A stretch of DNA of 64,000 nt from Uranotaenia lowii (Eukaryota > Arthropoda > Insecta > Diptera > Culicidae), in assembly GCF_029784155.1 (NCBI RefSeq), contig NC_073692.1, positions 23,274,444-23,338,443 on the forward strand. The letters are read 5' to 3'. Under the pieces are notes generated by a model. That model did no database searches. It worked only from the letters and a program-made list of their open reading frames with translations, and was not told the DNA's origin. A program made the position numbers and the translations under genes. This document shows, piece by piece, positions 1 through 11,459 of this stretch (within the stretch, counting starts at the first letter, position 1; the number at the start of each line of letters is the position of its first letter).

Positions 1-830
1 ACTCAAATGGGTAGATATGCTTCCTTAACATACATCCCCCATTTGAGTGAAAAAGTGAGCAAAATACTACGAAAACACGACATCATTGCTTCATCAAAAC
101 CCGTGAACAAGATCAAAAATTGCATCTTCTCCAAGCTCAAAGATGAAATCCCAAAAATGAAGCAAACACAAGTGGTTTACGAAATCCCGTGCGAATGCGG
201 CCCTGTATATTGTGGACAAACCTCCCAAACTATTGAAAAACGCATCAAAAACCACAAATATAGTTTTAAACCGAATGCTTCCACAACCGGCCTAACACAA
301 CATGCGGTGGAAAACCATCACACGTTCAGCTACAACGATGTCAGGATTCTGGAAAAAATGAGCGATGACAACAAGAGGAAAACTGCGGAAACTCTGCATA
401 TAAAATTGAGAGGAGAGAAGGCAGTCAACATACAGAGAGACGCAATAGAAATTTCCTCGATATACAACGCGCTAATCAAGAAGCTGAGAGAGACACCACA
501 ATTTAAAAGAGCGAACAAACCCAAAACGCAACCGACGACGAACCAATCAGGAACGCACTCGATGACATCATCACTGGACGACGGCTGACCAGGAGCAATT
601 AGCTGACGTCGATTTTAAAAATCGTGAGACGGCCGTTGAGGAAACACGCGGCAAAAAAGTTTGTGAGTTTCAATTTCCGAGTGCACAGTGCATTGACAAA
701 TTCAAAAGTATTATTTGTAATTAATTTCATCTTTTAATTTTACTTAATAAATACAGTTTTTCTGAGGATGGCCGAAAGTTAAGTAGGCCGAAAACGTTAA
801 AAAACAGCATTTTTATTTCGTCTTGCGCTC
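1..830 (+). mobile_element. Penelope-like retroelement, 3' part with GIY-YIG endonuclease
   Basis: An open frame runs from the window edge to a TGA at 586-588 (193 residues from the first Met at 7). It has the C-terminal endonuclease layout of Penelope-like elements: a VVYEIPC segment, CECGPVYCGQTS in place of the GIY...YIG pair, then a conserved RIKNH helix and a downstream H...NHH segment. The C-terminus is Lys/Pro/Thr-rich. A roughly 240-bp 3' UTR follows with an AATAAA at about 748 and the GGATGGCCGAAA / GGCCGAAAACG motifs often seen at Penelope 3' ends. The reverse transcriptase lies upstream of the window, so completeness cannot be judged. In this family the endonuclease nicks target DNA for target-primed reverse transcription. 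The frame is undamaged within the window, suggesting a relatively young copy. The element end near 830 is approximate. Confidence 0.85.
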
Positions 831-861
831 ACCGAAAAATATCAATCAAAAAAGATTATGA

Positions 862-1287
862 ATAGAGAATTCAGAATTGAGAATTGAAAATCGAGAATTG
901 AGAATTGAGTATCGAGAATTGAGAATTTAGAATTGAGGATTGAGAATTGAGAATTGATAATTGAGAATTGAGAACTGAGAATTGAGAATTGACAATTTAG
1001 AATTGAGAATTGAGAATTGAAAATTGAGAATTGAGAATCGAGAATTGAGAATTGAGAATTGAGAATTGAGAATTACGAAATTGAGAATTGAGAATTGAGA
1101 ATTTAGAATTGAAAATTGATTTTGATAATTGGGAATTGAGAATTGAGAATTGAGAATTGAGAAATAGTAATTAAGAATTGAAAATTGAGAATTGAGAATT
1201 GAGAATTGAGAATTGAGAATCGGGAATTGAGAATCGGGAATTGAGAATTAAGAATTAAGAACTGATAATTGAGAACTGAGAGTTGAA
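862..1287. repeat. Degenerate 7-bp tandem repeat (GAGAATT)n
   Basis: About 60 copies of a 7-bp unit GAGAATT, with many substitutions and one- or two-base indels (GAATCGA, GATAATT, GAATTTA). It starts right after the Penelope 3' end and runs almost directly into a 9-bp array. The high divergence suggests it is older than the other arrays here. No coding content. Confidence 0.9.
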
Positions 1288-1291
1288 CTAA

Positions 1292-1455
1292 TTTTTGTCA
1301 TTTTTGTCATTTTTTCATTTTTGTCACTTTTGTCATTTTTGTCATTTTTGTCATTTTTGTCATTTTTGTCATTTTTGTCATTTTTGTCATTTTTGTCATT
1401 TTTGTCATTTTTGTCATTTTTGTCATTTTTGTCATTTTTGTCATTTTTGTCATGT
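1292..1455 (-). repeat. 9-bp satellite (GACAAAAAT)n, inverted orientation
   Basis: About 18 copies of a 9-bp unit that reads TTTTTGTCA on the plus strand, which is GACAAAAAT on the minus strand. This is the same unit that fills the arrays at 38.8-40.5 kb and 52.4-56.3 kb, but in the opposite orientation. Edge units are imperfect (a shortened unit near 1310-1320). Open frames over it on both strands come from the period being a multiple of three. Confidence 0.92.
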
Positions 1456-3171
1456 TTAAATTGGGATTTGAAAGTTGGAAATTGTTTCTTGAAATTTGAA
1501 TAAATTAAAAAAATGGTTTGATTTATATTCTTTTTTTTTGTCATTTTGGCCAAATTCTTCAATTTTGTGTAGACCACTTTTGACTCAAATTTTTCAGTTT
1601 TTTATCAATGTTTTGATCCGATCTGGAACGACCATTCGAACTTGCTCTACAACACAGCAAAGAAAGTTGGTGACCCAATTCTTTGGGTTCCACTTTAAGT
1701 CTGACAAAGTTGATTCTCAAAAGAGCATCCAAATGGTGCAGAAGTGCAACTTGGGATTCCAAAAGTGAAAATCGAATCAAACAAACTTCATTGAATTCGT
1801 ATATTTCCGGTTTGGAGGGGTCTAGTTTTTAAGCTTATGTTGGCTATAAATGAGGAAATAAACATCTTAATAAGCTATTTCTCAGACCCGTTAAGTGGTT
1901 ATTTAAATATCAATCTAAGCAGAGACCTTTCCAGAACGATCCGGAACAAATGAGTCAAATAAAACGGTTCAATTGATCTGCTTTTATCCGCCGGACCTGG
2001 TCCAAGGGAAGATTAATGGAAAATGGAATTATTGGGGTCGCTCGTTATCGGAGACGGAACATTTGCAGTGCTGAAAATGGGACCACCTTCCTTTCGGTCG
2101 GAATCGATTGTGCATTTTTCAATGGAAGAAGGATAACTCAGGGGAAAAAAATCATTCAACCGAACAGCTTCACCATTGTTGCAACCGTAAATCTTTCGAT
2201 GGATTTTCTCCCCCGTATCCAGATAGCAGCGAGCCAGGTGAATGTTAGACAAATATTTATACCGCTTTTCGGACAAACAAGTCGAATCTTTGGGATGCCA
2301 TCCCTCTTTTATTGTGTCGATGTTTTTTGATTATAAAAATAATACATCATGTTGATTGAGGGGCGGCTATCAATTCCGGCCGATTGGATTTCAAATGTCT
2401 CTATTAGTCAGCGGAAAAATCTCGCCATCTCACGTAACCTATAAATAAATCGAATCAATAATAAAAACGGATTTGTCTCCGCGATAAAATGGCCCGGACT
2501 TAGGCTTACGAAAAAAAGGAAAGGAAATCACCTACCGAATTTTGATATGTCCTCCGTAAAAGACACCCTCAAAAGCAGCGAAACAACTTCGAAGTGAAAC
2601 GTAATTTTCGCCAAATATCTGGCGGCCGATGCACGTGAGAATTTTACGCGAAACACCAAAATATGAAAGGTGCGACGATGGGTGCTATTATTGTACCTAT
2701 ACATACTTATATGTGGACACGTGGATTGGGAAAACATCACGTAGCGCCATAAAATAGTCGAGAAGGCTTACGGCGAGCGCATTTCGTCCTGGCGGGTAAT
2801 GAAGTGTGCCAGAATAAGCTCCCCGAACGGCGTCGTGATGCTGTCTTATTTGTTGTCCCGGAATTTTCATGAATATTGCATTAGTTTGATTGCCATGTAT
2901 ACGAAGGTATGCGGTCCAATGGAATAGTTTGACTCAACCTCAACTTTAATTCCTACTTTAATTGGCGTGTTTTTTGGAACACACTAAAAGTCCGACTAAT
3001 TACATTAAAGCCTATAAAATAATGAATATTATCATATTTCAATATAAGTAAAACTCCTAGATTCGGTAAAAATATTCAATAAGATAAATCAACTTAAGAG
3101 GAAAATAACTTCGTTTATCACCAAATACCCATTGCAAATCAATTTAAATTTATTCTTTTCTTCCGTTACAG
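1456..3171. other. Intron sequence, nothing recognised
   Basis: Mixed-composition DNA before the first recognised exon. Short open frames are present (for example 2016-2330) but none has a recognisable domain, splice context or codon bias. The last 30 bases are a good polypyrimidine tract feeding the acceptor at 3170-3171. Confidence 0.5.
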
Positions 3172-3221
3172 GTCTTCACCATGCTTCTTCGCTCGGGAAC
3201 ATAGAGGCTTCATCGTCACAG
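3172..3221 (+). CDS. Host gene, 50-bp internal exon (microexon)
   Basis: A polypyrimidine tract ending TTCCGTTACAG precedes the exon and the donor is CAG|GTAAGG. Two frames are open, but only one is compatible with the next exon at 14310: it takes two bases to finish a codon, then reads LHHASSLGNIEASSSQ and ends on a codon boundary. The next exon then continues in phase 0. The peptide is Ser-rich with no domain. The product is unrecognised. Confidence rests on the splice signals and on phase agreement with the next exon; a 50-bp exon would be easy to mistake by eye, and transcript data would settle it. Confidence 0.6.
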
Positions 3222-3896
3222 GTAAGGGCAAGATTTTTTTTTGAATATATTTGATGTAATTCAGTTTGAAAATCAATTTAAAAAACATTCTTTGTAGGTA
3301 CTAAGAAGTAATATTCTTAAAAAGGATCAATAGAGATCTAAATGAGAGCATTATTTTGTATCCAATTTTCAATTAATAAAAGTCAAGTGGATTTCATATC
3401 CCAATGATGTCAAATTTTGGCTGTGATTTATACCACAAAGTGGGATCAATTTGTATGTATGTATGTATGTATGTATGTATGTATGGTTCCCCCATCAGTA
3501 GCAAGGTCCAGCCTATGTCTGTATGGCTTGGCCTTAAAATTTCTTCTAGGGCTTCCACGGCCGATGGTTCGTCGAGGGAAGTCATCCAACCTTCAGAGAC
3601 CTACAATGGTTGGCAATCCACTCCGCTTGAAATAGTCTCTTCAGATTAACCCCAGATGCATTTTTTCTGAAATATTTATTATATACTAGCTGATTTTACC
3701 CGGCCTTGCTCGGGTTCACATAAATATAAATCGAAATGAGTCGTTTGACTTTTTGAAATTTTGAAAGCTTTTTGTTCATCATAATAGCAAATTGGACCAT
3801 GTTTGGCCATGTGAGCTTTGTATGATTTGTTAGTCTTCTTAAAGTTTTAATTGGGATTATTAGCAAAGTTTATCGTTTTCATATAAGGCTGAAACA
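3222..3896. other. Intron with a (GTAT)n microsatellite and a possible old repeat end
   Basis: Contains a short perfect GTAT/TATG microsatellite at about 3452-3485. Near 3686 the motif ACTAGCTGATTTTACCCGG resembles a terminus seen repeatedly in insect genomes, but I cannot find the other end, so I do not call an element. Confidence 0.45.
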
Positions 3897-4113
3897 AATA
3901 TCAATTTCTTCTTTTGTCAACCCCCTCCCCCCCCCCCCCCCTTCGAAATTTCCAAAATCCCGAAGGGGGGAATAAATAAAGTTTGAAGTATTTTAAGTAA
4001 ATTTCAAAAAAAAAATTAAAATTTTCGAAAGATTACAAGACCAAAAACCAAATTTTGGAAGATGAAAGTTAATGCACTATTCTTGATGTTATTGAATTTT
4101 TTGGTAAAAAGTT
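3897..4113 (+). mobile_element. Harbinger-like MITE, left part only
   Basis: Begins GGCTGAAACAAAT directly after TAA, followed by a TTTCTTCTTTTGTCA segment, a run of C, then TTCGAAATTTCC. The same order occurs at 44582 and 62859. The complete 44.6-kb copy shows a TIR of GGCYGSAACAAAT and a TAA duplication, which fits PIF/Harbinger-type MITEs. Homology fades after about 4113, so the right side is missing. Confidence 0.6.
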
Positions 4114-4238
4114 GGAGAGGTTGTATATTAGACACAACCACAAGATTTACGTAGAATTACGACATCTTTTTTTCTATCGATTTTATGAAAATTTGATTAA
4201 TGTTTCATTTCAAATTTGTCATTATTGAATAATATTTG

Positions 4239-5819
4239 GTGATATGAATAAGAACCTAGCAATTGCTTTTGCTAAGCAAATCGAGCAGTCGAGCAGGCGC
4301 TTAAAGCAAATGCTTCGATTGATATGAATAAAGTTTTTACTTGACAGTTGTTTTCTTGGACATGAGCTTTTACTTTTAGAACTAGCATGCTCTGTAGTAG
4401 ACTTTTGAAATAAAAGTTTGAGTCCATAAACAAGAAATTACATTAACAAATGATAATAGATGAAATATCATCTATTGTTATAGTATATTTTGATGGGCTT
4501 GTGATATAGCTCAGTTGGCAAGTCTGTTGTCTCCTGAGCCGATGTCCGTGAGTTCGAGCCCAAGAGTAAATATCGAACGCAGTTGTACCGGATAAGTTTT
4601 TCAATAACGATCCGCCAACTGCAACGTTGATAAAGTCGCGAATGCCATAAAGATGGTAAAACGACTATAATCGAAACAAAAAAAAAAAGTATATTTTGTT
4701 GTTGGGTGTAAATTTAAAAACAAACGGTCTGTTTTTTTAGTTTTGTTGTATCCCCGGAGACGAGGTGATATACGAGTGAAATACCGGGGTACAATTTTAA
4801 AATAAACTTATATATTTAACGGAGTAAAATGTGCTCGCGTGTGCACTCCTCAACTGCGAAATCAAGATGACAAAAATATGTGAATCACTCGTGACGTCAA
4901 TCCAGTTGACATCCAACTGTCAGCTGGATGAGCCCAGTGCTAAACTACCACTAGGGTGAACAGTGTTCCCAACAAGTTTGAAAGTATTGTATTCATAGAA
5001 ATACAATTATTGAAAAATATAAAAAAAAACTATTTTCATTACATGAAATATAATTAAAATTTTTTATCACATAAATATTCTTTGCTAGAGATGTAGCATC
5101 TAATAAACCTTTTTAATCATTTTAAATATTGAAGTCTATATTTCATACATTTTGCAGCTCATCATAAATTTAAGTAAATTTCGATTATGTAGACATATAT
5201 GGACGATCCATAGCCTTGCTTCTGTTTTCGCTATAACTTATCACCAGGGATTGTCGTTAAATTCAGCTCCTTCGGTGTTCGAAAGTGTGGTGGCTGGACA
5301 CTGATCCCATTCGTTTTGCCTTTTAATTTCTCGCTTTCGGGACTGTCCTGCTGCTGCTGCAAATTCCTCTCCGGATGCTGAAAATAGTTTGGAACATGTT
5401 TCAATCAGTGCATGCACTCATTTTACATAAAAAGTTTCGTCATAAAAGTATGGTCAGAGATTTTTGTTTGAATGATAGTCAACGAAAAACCAAACAAATT
5501 TACCATACAAAATAACCAAAAAACATACCTGAATCGTGGACACTTCTTTCTGACTCGACCATAAAAGCAATTCGAGGGCGTCATCTAAGATTTCTCTAAT
5601 GAAATCCACGAACACGGTAGAGATAATTTCCAAACAAAACTAATTGTCAAAATACTGCCAAAGGCTACTAAGCAAAAGCTATGTTCTAAAGTTTTAGTAC
5701 CTCTTCGCTAGCAAATCTTTATTCATATCAAACTAAGCAAATGCTTTCGACTTTTGCTTTGCTCGATTTTGAGCTCAGCAAAAGCTACCGTAGCAATTGC
5801 TAGACCTTATTCATATCAC
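4239..5819. mobile_element. Non-coding TIR element with a nested SINE
   Basis: The left end reads TGATATGAATAAGAACCTAG followed by CAATTGCTTTTGCT. The right end is its imperfect reverse complement, ending AGACCTTATTCATATCA. A second internal copy of the TGATATGAATAAAG motif lies about 80-110 bp inside each end, so the terminal structure is a double inverted repeat. No transposase-like frame is visible, so this is a non-autonomous element of unknown superfamily. A SINE lies inside at 4493-4687. A small inverted repeat around TCCCCGG/CCGGGG lies at 4746-4792. Confidence 0.6.
4493..4687 (+). mobile_element. tRNA-derived SINE (Feilai-like), full length with target duplication
   Basis: A 195-bp element with an RNA polymerase III internal promoter: A box in ATAGCTCAGTTGGCAAG and B box GAGTTCGAGCC. 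It has a tRNA-unrelated body and a tail of TCGAAAC followed by a run of A. It is flanked by a perfect 11-bp duplication AGTATATTTTG at 4482-4492 and 4688-4698, the signature of LINE-assisted retroposition. The intact ends suggest recent insertion. Other copies in the window: a fragment at 13588-13680 (minus) and a minus-strand copy split by the 12-bp satellite at 20087-22703. It is not a functional tRNA gene: no aminoacyl-stem pairing is visible. The Feilai comparison is from memory. Confidence 0.9.
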
Positions 5820-5904
5820 TTATTATCTTTCATATACAATTTTCTAAAGTTTGTATCAACGAGAACTCAAAGGTTTAACAACAAGTAATTATTTTTATTT
5901 ACAT

Positions 5905-8900
5905 AGTATTCCGTCTCACAACATAACTTGACGAAAATAATTCCTAAAATTCACTCGGTCCAGGGCAACCGTTCTCCAATTCCTCGGGCACCCCACGTTC
6001 GCCAGATCACGCTCCACTTGGTCTAACCACCTCGCTCGTTGCGCCCCCGCTCGTCTTGCTCCTACCGGATTCGTAGCGAACACCTGTTTTGCAGGACAGT
6101 CGTCCGGCATTCTCGCAACATGTCCCGCCCAGCGCATCAGGCCAGCCTTCACCACCTTCTGAATACTGGGTTCGGCGTAGAGTCGCGCGAGCTCATGGTT
6201 CATCCTTCGCCTCCACACTCCGTTCTCCTGTACGCCGCCAATGATGGTTCTTAACACTCGTCGCTCAAATACTCCGAGTGTACGCAGGTCCTCCTCGAGC
6301 AATATCCATGTCTCGTGCCCGTAGAGAACAACCGGTCTAATGAGCATCGTATACAGGTTGCACTTCGTGCGAGGGCTAAGTCTTCTCGACCGCAGTTGTT
6401 TGTGGAGTCCATAGTAGGCACGACTTCCGCTTATAATTCGCCTCCGGATCTCACGGCTGGTGTCATTGTCTGCGGTCACCAGTGAGCCGAGATAGACAAA
6501 GTCTTCGACTATCTCCAGCTCGTCGCCGTCGATCGTGACCTTGTTATTACTGGACAAGCAAGGTTCGGTCGGTCTCGGATCCGCAGGCCAGCATGTACTT
6601 CGTCTTAGACGTATTATCATCAACCCAATCCTTCCTGCTTCGCGTTTCAGTTTGCGGTAGATCTCCTCCACCGCCGCAGATGATCTGCCGACTGTATCAA
6701 TGTCATCGGCAAAGCAGATAAGTTGACTGGATTTGTTGAAAATCGTGCCCCGCGTTTCGCCCACCGCTCGTCGAATAACACCTTCTAGCGCCACGTTGAA
6801 CATCATGCAGGATAGACCATCACCTTGTCGAAGCCCCCTGCGCGATTCGAATGAACTCGACAACTCACCCGAGATCCGCACACAACACTGCGTTCCATCC
6901 ATCGTCGCCTTGATCAGTCTGATCAGCTTCCCGGAAAAGCCGTTCTCGTCCATGATTTTCCATAGCTCGTTACGGTCGATCGTGTCGTATGCGGCTTTAA
7001 AGTCGATGAATAGATGGTGCGTAGGAACTTGGTGTTCCCGGCATTTTTGGAGGATTTGCCGTAATGTGAATATCTGTCGTTGACCGTCCCTCCATGAAGC
7101 CGGCCTGATGACTTCCCACGAATCTGTTTGCTTGTGGCGTTAGGCAGTGGAGTGGGATTCGGGACAACACTGTGTAGGCGGCATTGAGGACAGTGATCAC
7201 TCGGTAGTTCTCATAGTCTAATTTGTCGCCCTTCTTGTAGATAGGGCATATTACCCCCTCCTTCCACTCCTCCGGTAGCTGTTCTATGTCCCAGATCCGG
7301 ACTATCAACCGGTGTAGGCAATCGGCCAACTTGTCCGGGCCCATTTGGATGAGTTCAGCTGCGATACCATCCTTCCCAGCCGACTTGTTTCTATTCAGCT
7401 GGTGAATGGCTTCCTTAACCTCACTCATCGTGGGGAGTGGCTCCTCTGCGTCGTTGGCTACGCCGGCGATGTACCTTCTCCACCGTCTTGATCTCCTGCA
7501 TGTGCGCCGTTCAGGTGTTCATCGAAGTGCTGCTTCCACCTTTTGATCACCCCACGATTGTCCGTCAGGATGCCTCCGTCCTTATCCCGGCACATTTCGG
7601 CTTGCGGCACGAAGCCTTTGCGGGATGCGTTGAGTTTTTGATAGAACTTTCGTGTTTCTTGAGAACGATGCAGCTGCTCCAACTCCTCGAGCTCCTCCTC
7701 CTCCAGGCGGCGCTTTTTCTTCTGGAAAATTCGGACTCGCTGCCTCTTCCGCTGTCGGTGATTTTCCACTTTTCAACGGGTGCCTCTTTGCACTACTGCC
7801 GCCCGCGCGGCATTCTCTTCGTCCATCACCCTCCTACACTCCTCGTCGAACCAGTCGTTCCGTCTAGTTCGCTCCACATAACCGATGACGTTCTCCGCCG
7901 CACTGTTGATGGCTGTCTTGATGGTATCCCAACAGTCCTCGAGAGGGGCTTTATCAAGCTCGCCTTCTGCCGGCAGCGCTGCTTCGACCGATTGCGTGTA
8001 GTCTGCCGCGACCTCAGGTTGCTTCAGTCGCGCGATATTTAACCGAGGCGGGCGCTGGTTGCGTGTGTTGTTCACTACGGAGAGTTTTGGGCGCATCTTC
8101 ACCATCACCAGATAGTGGTCTGACTCGATGTTGGCGCCTCGACAGGATCTGACGTCGATGATGTCCGAGAAGTGCCGGCTGTCAATCAAAACGTGGTCGA
8201 TCTGTGATTGCGTTTGGTACGGTGATCTCCAGGTGTATTTGTGTGGGAGGTGGTGCTGGAAAAAGGTACTACGTACGGCCATGCGTTTGGAGGCGGCGAA
8301 GTCTATCAGTCTGAGGCCGTTTTCGTTGGTCAGCTGGTGCGCACTGAACCTTCCAATTGTCGGTTTAAATTCCTCCTCCTGGCCGACCTGAGCGTTAAAA
8401 TCCCCGATGACGATCTTGATATCATGTTTTGGGCAACAGTCGTATTTACGCTCCAGCTGCGCGTAAAATTCGTCTTTGTCGTCACCGGTACTTCCGAGGT
8501 GAGGGCTGTGCACGTTGATGATGCTGATGTTGAAGAACCGGCCAGTAGTGATTCTCAACCGGCACATTCGTGAGTTGATCGGCCACCACCCGATCACACG
8601 CTTTTGCATCTTTCCCATCACTATAAAAGCTGTTCCAAGCTCGTGTGTGTTGCCGCAGCTCTGGTAGATGGCACGACCATCTGGGTACGTTCGTACCGTG
8701 GAGCCCTTCCAGCATACCTCCTGCAGCGCTACGATGTCGAATTTGCAGCTCTTCAATTCGTTCGAGAGCACGTGGGTACTGCCCACAAAATTTAGAGATC
8801 GGCAGTTCCATGTTCCAAGTTTCCAATCGCTAGTCCCTTTTCGTCGCGTGGGTCTTTGCCGATTTCCATCCGAAATTTGTTGTTCGTTGTTCGTTGCTTA

Positions 8901-9240
8901 TGTTTTTTTGTAGTCAAGGGCTCGCAAGGTCCGCAGCCAACCCCACTATCTCGCAGGAGGACCGTCGTGATGTTGCTGTTTTGGATCCCGAACACCACCA
9001 GGACGTTGTTGCACTCCGCACGCCGCCCCTGACATGGAGAACAGACGCGTACGAAGCCCCCTGATTCAGTCTGCATGCGACCAAAGCATCCACCGGGGTT
9101 GGGTACCCGATCTCCGCTAAGGTTGCTCGCACCCCAGCTAGCACCACGGGGAGGTAGAGAATCGGAGTTGCAGACAAGAGGTGATATGACCACTACCCGA
9201 AGGTTGGGTGTATGGGGTCTCGAGTTGCACAATACCAAAT
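5905..9240 (-). mobile_element. RTE-clade non-LTR retrotransposon (JAM1-like), frameshifted
   Basis: Read on the minus strand from about 9240. The APE-type endonuclease (about 8890-7773) opens with KLGTWNCRSLNFVGS and contains VALQEV, IVIGDFNAQVG, the IDHVLID segment and a terminal SDHYLV motif, all catalytic landmarks present. A linker rich in Glu/Arg (7769-7458) is in another frame and contains RKFYQKLN and WKQHFDEHLN. The reverse transcriptase follows with NKSAGKDGI and PIYKKGDK (7428-6997), then after another shift FIDFKAAYDTID, GLRQGDGLS and FADDID, ending with the RTE C-terminal region at 5916. RT catalytic aspartates are intact, but the reading frame is broken near 7770 and again near 7050-7090. 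The element is therefore probably dead. The 5' UTR lies within about 8900-9240, and the ends are approximate. Confidence 0.88.
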
Positions 9241-9684
9241 AAGTTATTAGTTATTCTTATTCTGGTTCACGCAGATGTGAACCAGCCTGTGGCTGAAAAC
9301 CTTTCAAATGAAGACATAAAAAAATCATTTTTGTTGCTATTGCAAGTGTCGTTTGTAGTCAACCTTAACCCATTAACACTGCAATATGTTAACCAAATAA
9401 TCACAAACTCTAGCGCCACCCCCTAAGCATTGTTATTCTATCGCAAAAGCGATAAAGCCAAGCCCGAGTAGAAATTTCATGTGTTAAGTTCAAAAGTTGT
9501 TGGGTAACTAATCGAGTTCGCTCAAATTTTTATTTTATATGGCGAAAATATCGTAGCGTACCCAAAATAAAGGTATAGCGCAAAGCAGAATTCCGAAAAA
9601 AGGTGGAACACACGTGATGCAGAGTATCGACGAACAAAAGCTTGCTTTGATCCGTTGGTTTTTCTCCCGGCTCAATCAAAATTA
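9241..9684. other. Intron sequence, nothing recognised
   Basis: AT-rich sequence between the RTE 5' end and a TIR element. A tandem (GTGAACC)-like echo near 9270 marks the RTE border. No exon, RNA gene or element terminus is visible. Confidence 0.4.
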
Positions 9685-10244
9685 CACTACCGGTCAAAAG
9701 TTGGGGATCACCCCTTAAAAACATGGAAACACACTTATCAAAACACATTTGTTAAACGTTGTGCAAATAAATTGTCTTGTACTTGAAATTATCAAAATAA
9801 CTACTAGTTATCGACCAAAAATTTGGAATCACCCGGCAGTATGATGTATTGATCAAAAGTTTGGGATTGATCTTCAAAAATATGCAATTTTATTACTTCT
9901 GTATCTCTGTTATCAAACAACGTATCGCTAATCTAATAAGCTTATTTGAAAGTTCATGAGTTGTACTTCATTTGTTGATATTTGATTAAATTTATCTTAG
10001 TCATACTTCATGAAAACTTCAACTAAAGGGTTTACAAAAAATGACTGTTAGAAAAATGCCTTGAAATTTGTTTTGAACAAAACTTACGAGGTGCTGAGGA
10101 TCTGTTTGCCTTAACATATACTTTTTGCTCATGATCTTTTGAATGATATCAAAAGATGTGAAATATTCGTCAGTTGACAGAGATATTACTGAACAAAATT
10201 TTTATGTTTTAGAAGGGAGATCCCCAAACTTTTGGTCGGCAGTG
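9685..10244. mobile_element. Tc1/mariner-like non-autonomous element
   Basis: The left end is CACTACCGGTCAAAAGTTGG after a TA. The right end reads as the reverse complement, CCAAACTTTTGGTCGGCAGTG. The terminal CACTRCCG form and TA target are typical of Tc1/mariner elements in insects. Two further internal copies of the GACCAAAAATTTGGAATCACC motif lie near 9815 and 9850. The roughly 560-bp length and lack of any transposase frame make it a deletion derivative. The right-hand TA appears mutated to CA. Confidence 0.75.
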
Positions 10245-10769
10245 CACGAACGTATATCGGATATAATGAACCAAAGTTGTCATGAAAATATTTGGAAAAA
10301 TATTCAATGCAATGCTTAAACTCTCAATTTGTAGTCCTGAGAAGGACTATTTTTGGTTGTTGTTGGGCAGACGAACTGGCTTAGGACAGCAGCAGCAGCA
10401 GCTTTCTTAGCCGTTTTGAACTAAATGATGCTTCTTGCAGCTTTCTATTTCACCTTTTTTCTGCAGACTTAGCTGGGGTCTCGGATAGAGCTCTTGGTTG
10501 CTTGGCGTTTGTTGAGTGAGCGGCAGCTATAGAGCTGAGACTGAAGACACGAACGACAGCATCACAGAAAATTTTATACGAATGAAGCTCGGCAGTTATA
10601 TTTATAACTTTCCAAGCTCATATTCGTATATGCACTTGATTGATATTGGTGTACCAACACACAGCCGAAACAAAACATTGTTCGGAAAAGATGTCCGTTA
10701 AAGAGGCGTTTTTCGTGACGCGAGAACCGTTTGCGAATTTCAATTAGCACCCCTATAGTGTTGCCGTAA
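10245..10769. other. Intron sequence, nothing recognised
   Basis: Contains a short (CAG)5 tract near 10390. The 61-residue open frame at 10516-10701 has no domain or splice context. No repeat family seen elsewhere in the window. Confidence 0.4.
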
Positions 10770-10947
10770 GACGTAATTCTACGTCAAACAAACTTGATTT
10801 ATAGGTTTTATGCAATGATATATTGCGAAAAACAAACAAATTATTCCAATTTGTTTGTTTTTCGCATTATTTTTTATTGTCCCCCCCCCCCCCTCGCGAT
10901 GTTCCAACTCCGACTGACAAAAGAAGAATTTGAAATTTGTTCCGGAC
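10770..10947. mobile_element. Harbinger-like MITE, right part only
   Basis: Matches the right half of the 44.6-kb copy: a TGATTTATAGGTTTTATGCAATG block, GTTTTTCGCATTA, a C-run, CGATGTTCCAACTCCGA, and the terminus AATTTGTTCCGGAC followed by TTA. The left half is absent. It also carries a private 41-bp hairpin at 10825-10865. Confidence 0.6.
10825..10865. repeat. Short perfect hairpin
   Basis: An 18-bp arm beginning GCGAAAAACAAACAAATT is followed by a 5-base loop and its exact reverse complement. It lies inside the Harbinger-like fragment. The other copies contain only the right arm, so the palindrome arose in this copy. Confidence 0.85.
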
Positions 10948-11050
10948 TTATTAATTAACTAAACAAATAGTTTTTAGGTTTGCTAATAGAAATTTGAAAT
11001 AATTTCCCTTGAATGCTTATCCATTCTATCACGAAAAATATTTCAATCTA

Positions 11051-11459
11051 AGGTTGCTAGGTTGCCCGGATTTAACCGGATTTGTTAGAACATTTGAATC
11101 AAAATTTGAGGTAAGTCCAGTCTGACCCGGTTTCCCGGATTTTGTTGCAAAAAGCCCGGATTTTGCCCGGATCTATTCACATCATTTTTAAAACGTAATA
11201 TTAACTGAGACTTTATAATTATTATAATTTTTCATTTTTACGTTCAAAAAGAAGTTTGAAATGGCAAGTTTTAGAAATCATCATGACTCGTGTTTGGAAG
11301 CTTGATATACAATTTAAAATCTCCTGATGTGGTTTGTTGAAAAAAAAAATGCAAGTATATTTTTAGTTATTTTTACTGAATAATTCCGCGGTTTTGACCA
11401 AGTTTGCCCGGATATCGCCCGGATATCGGTTTGAACATTTTGAAATCAAATGCTGGCCA
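11051..11459. mobile_element. CCCGGAT-rich TIR MITE, copy 1
   Basis: Starts AGGTTGCTAGGTTGCCCGG after TA. It contains repeated CCCGGAT / GCCCGGAT motifs clustered near both ends, like the copies at 27982, 48120 and 49706. The right terminus is worn down to about CTGGCCA, so the end is approximate. Non-coding. Confidence 0.65.

Noticed and set aside
2016..2330. 104-codon open frame as a small gene
   Set aside because: No recognisable domain, and an overlapping frame is open on the other strand.
4498..4570. tRNA gene
   Set aside because: A and B boxes are present, but no cloverleaf or acceptor stem; the body, A-tail and target duplication identify a SINE.
6039..8573. Plus-strand open frames within the RTE element
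   Set aside because: They are reverse-strand shadows of the endonuclease and RT frames.
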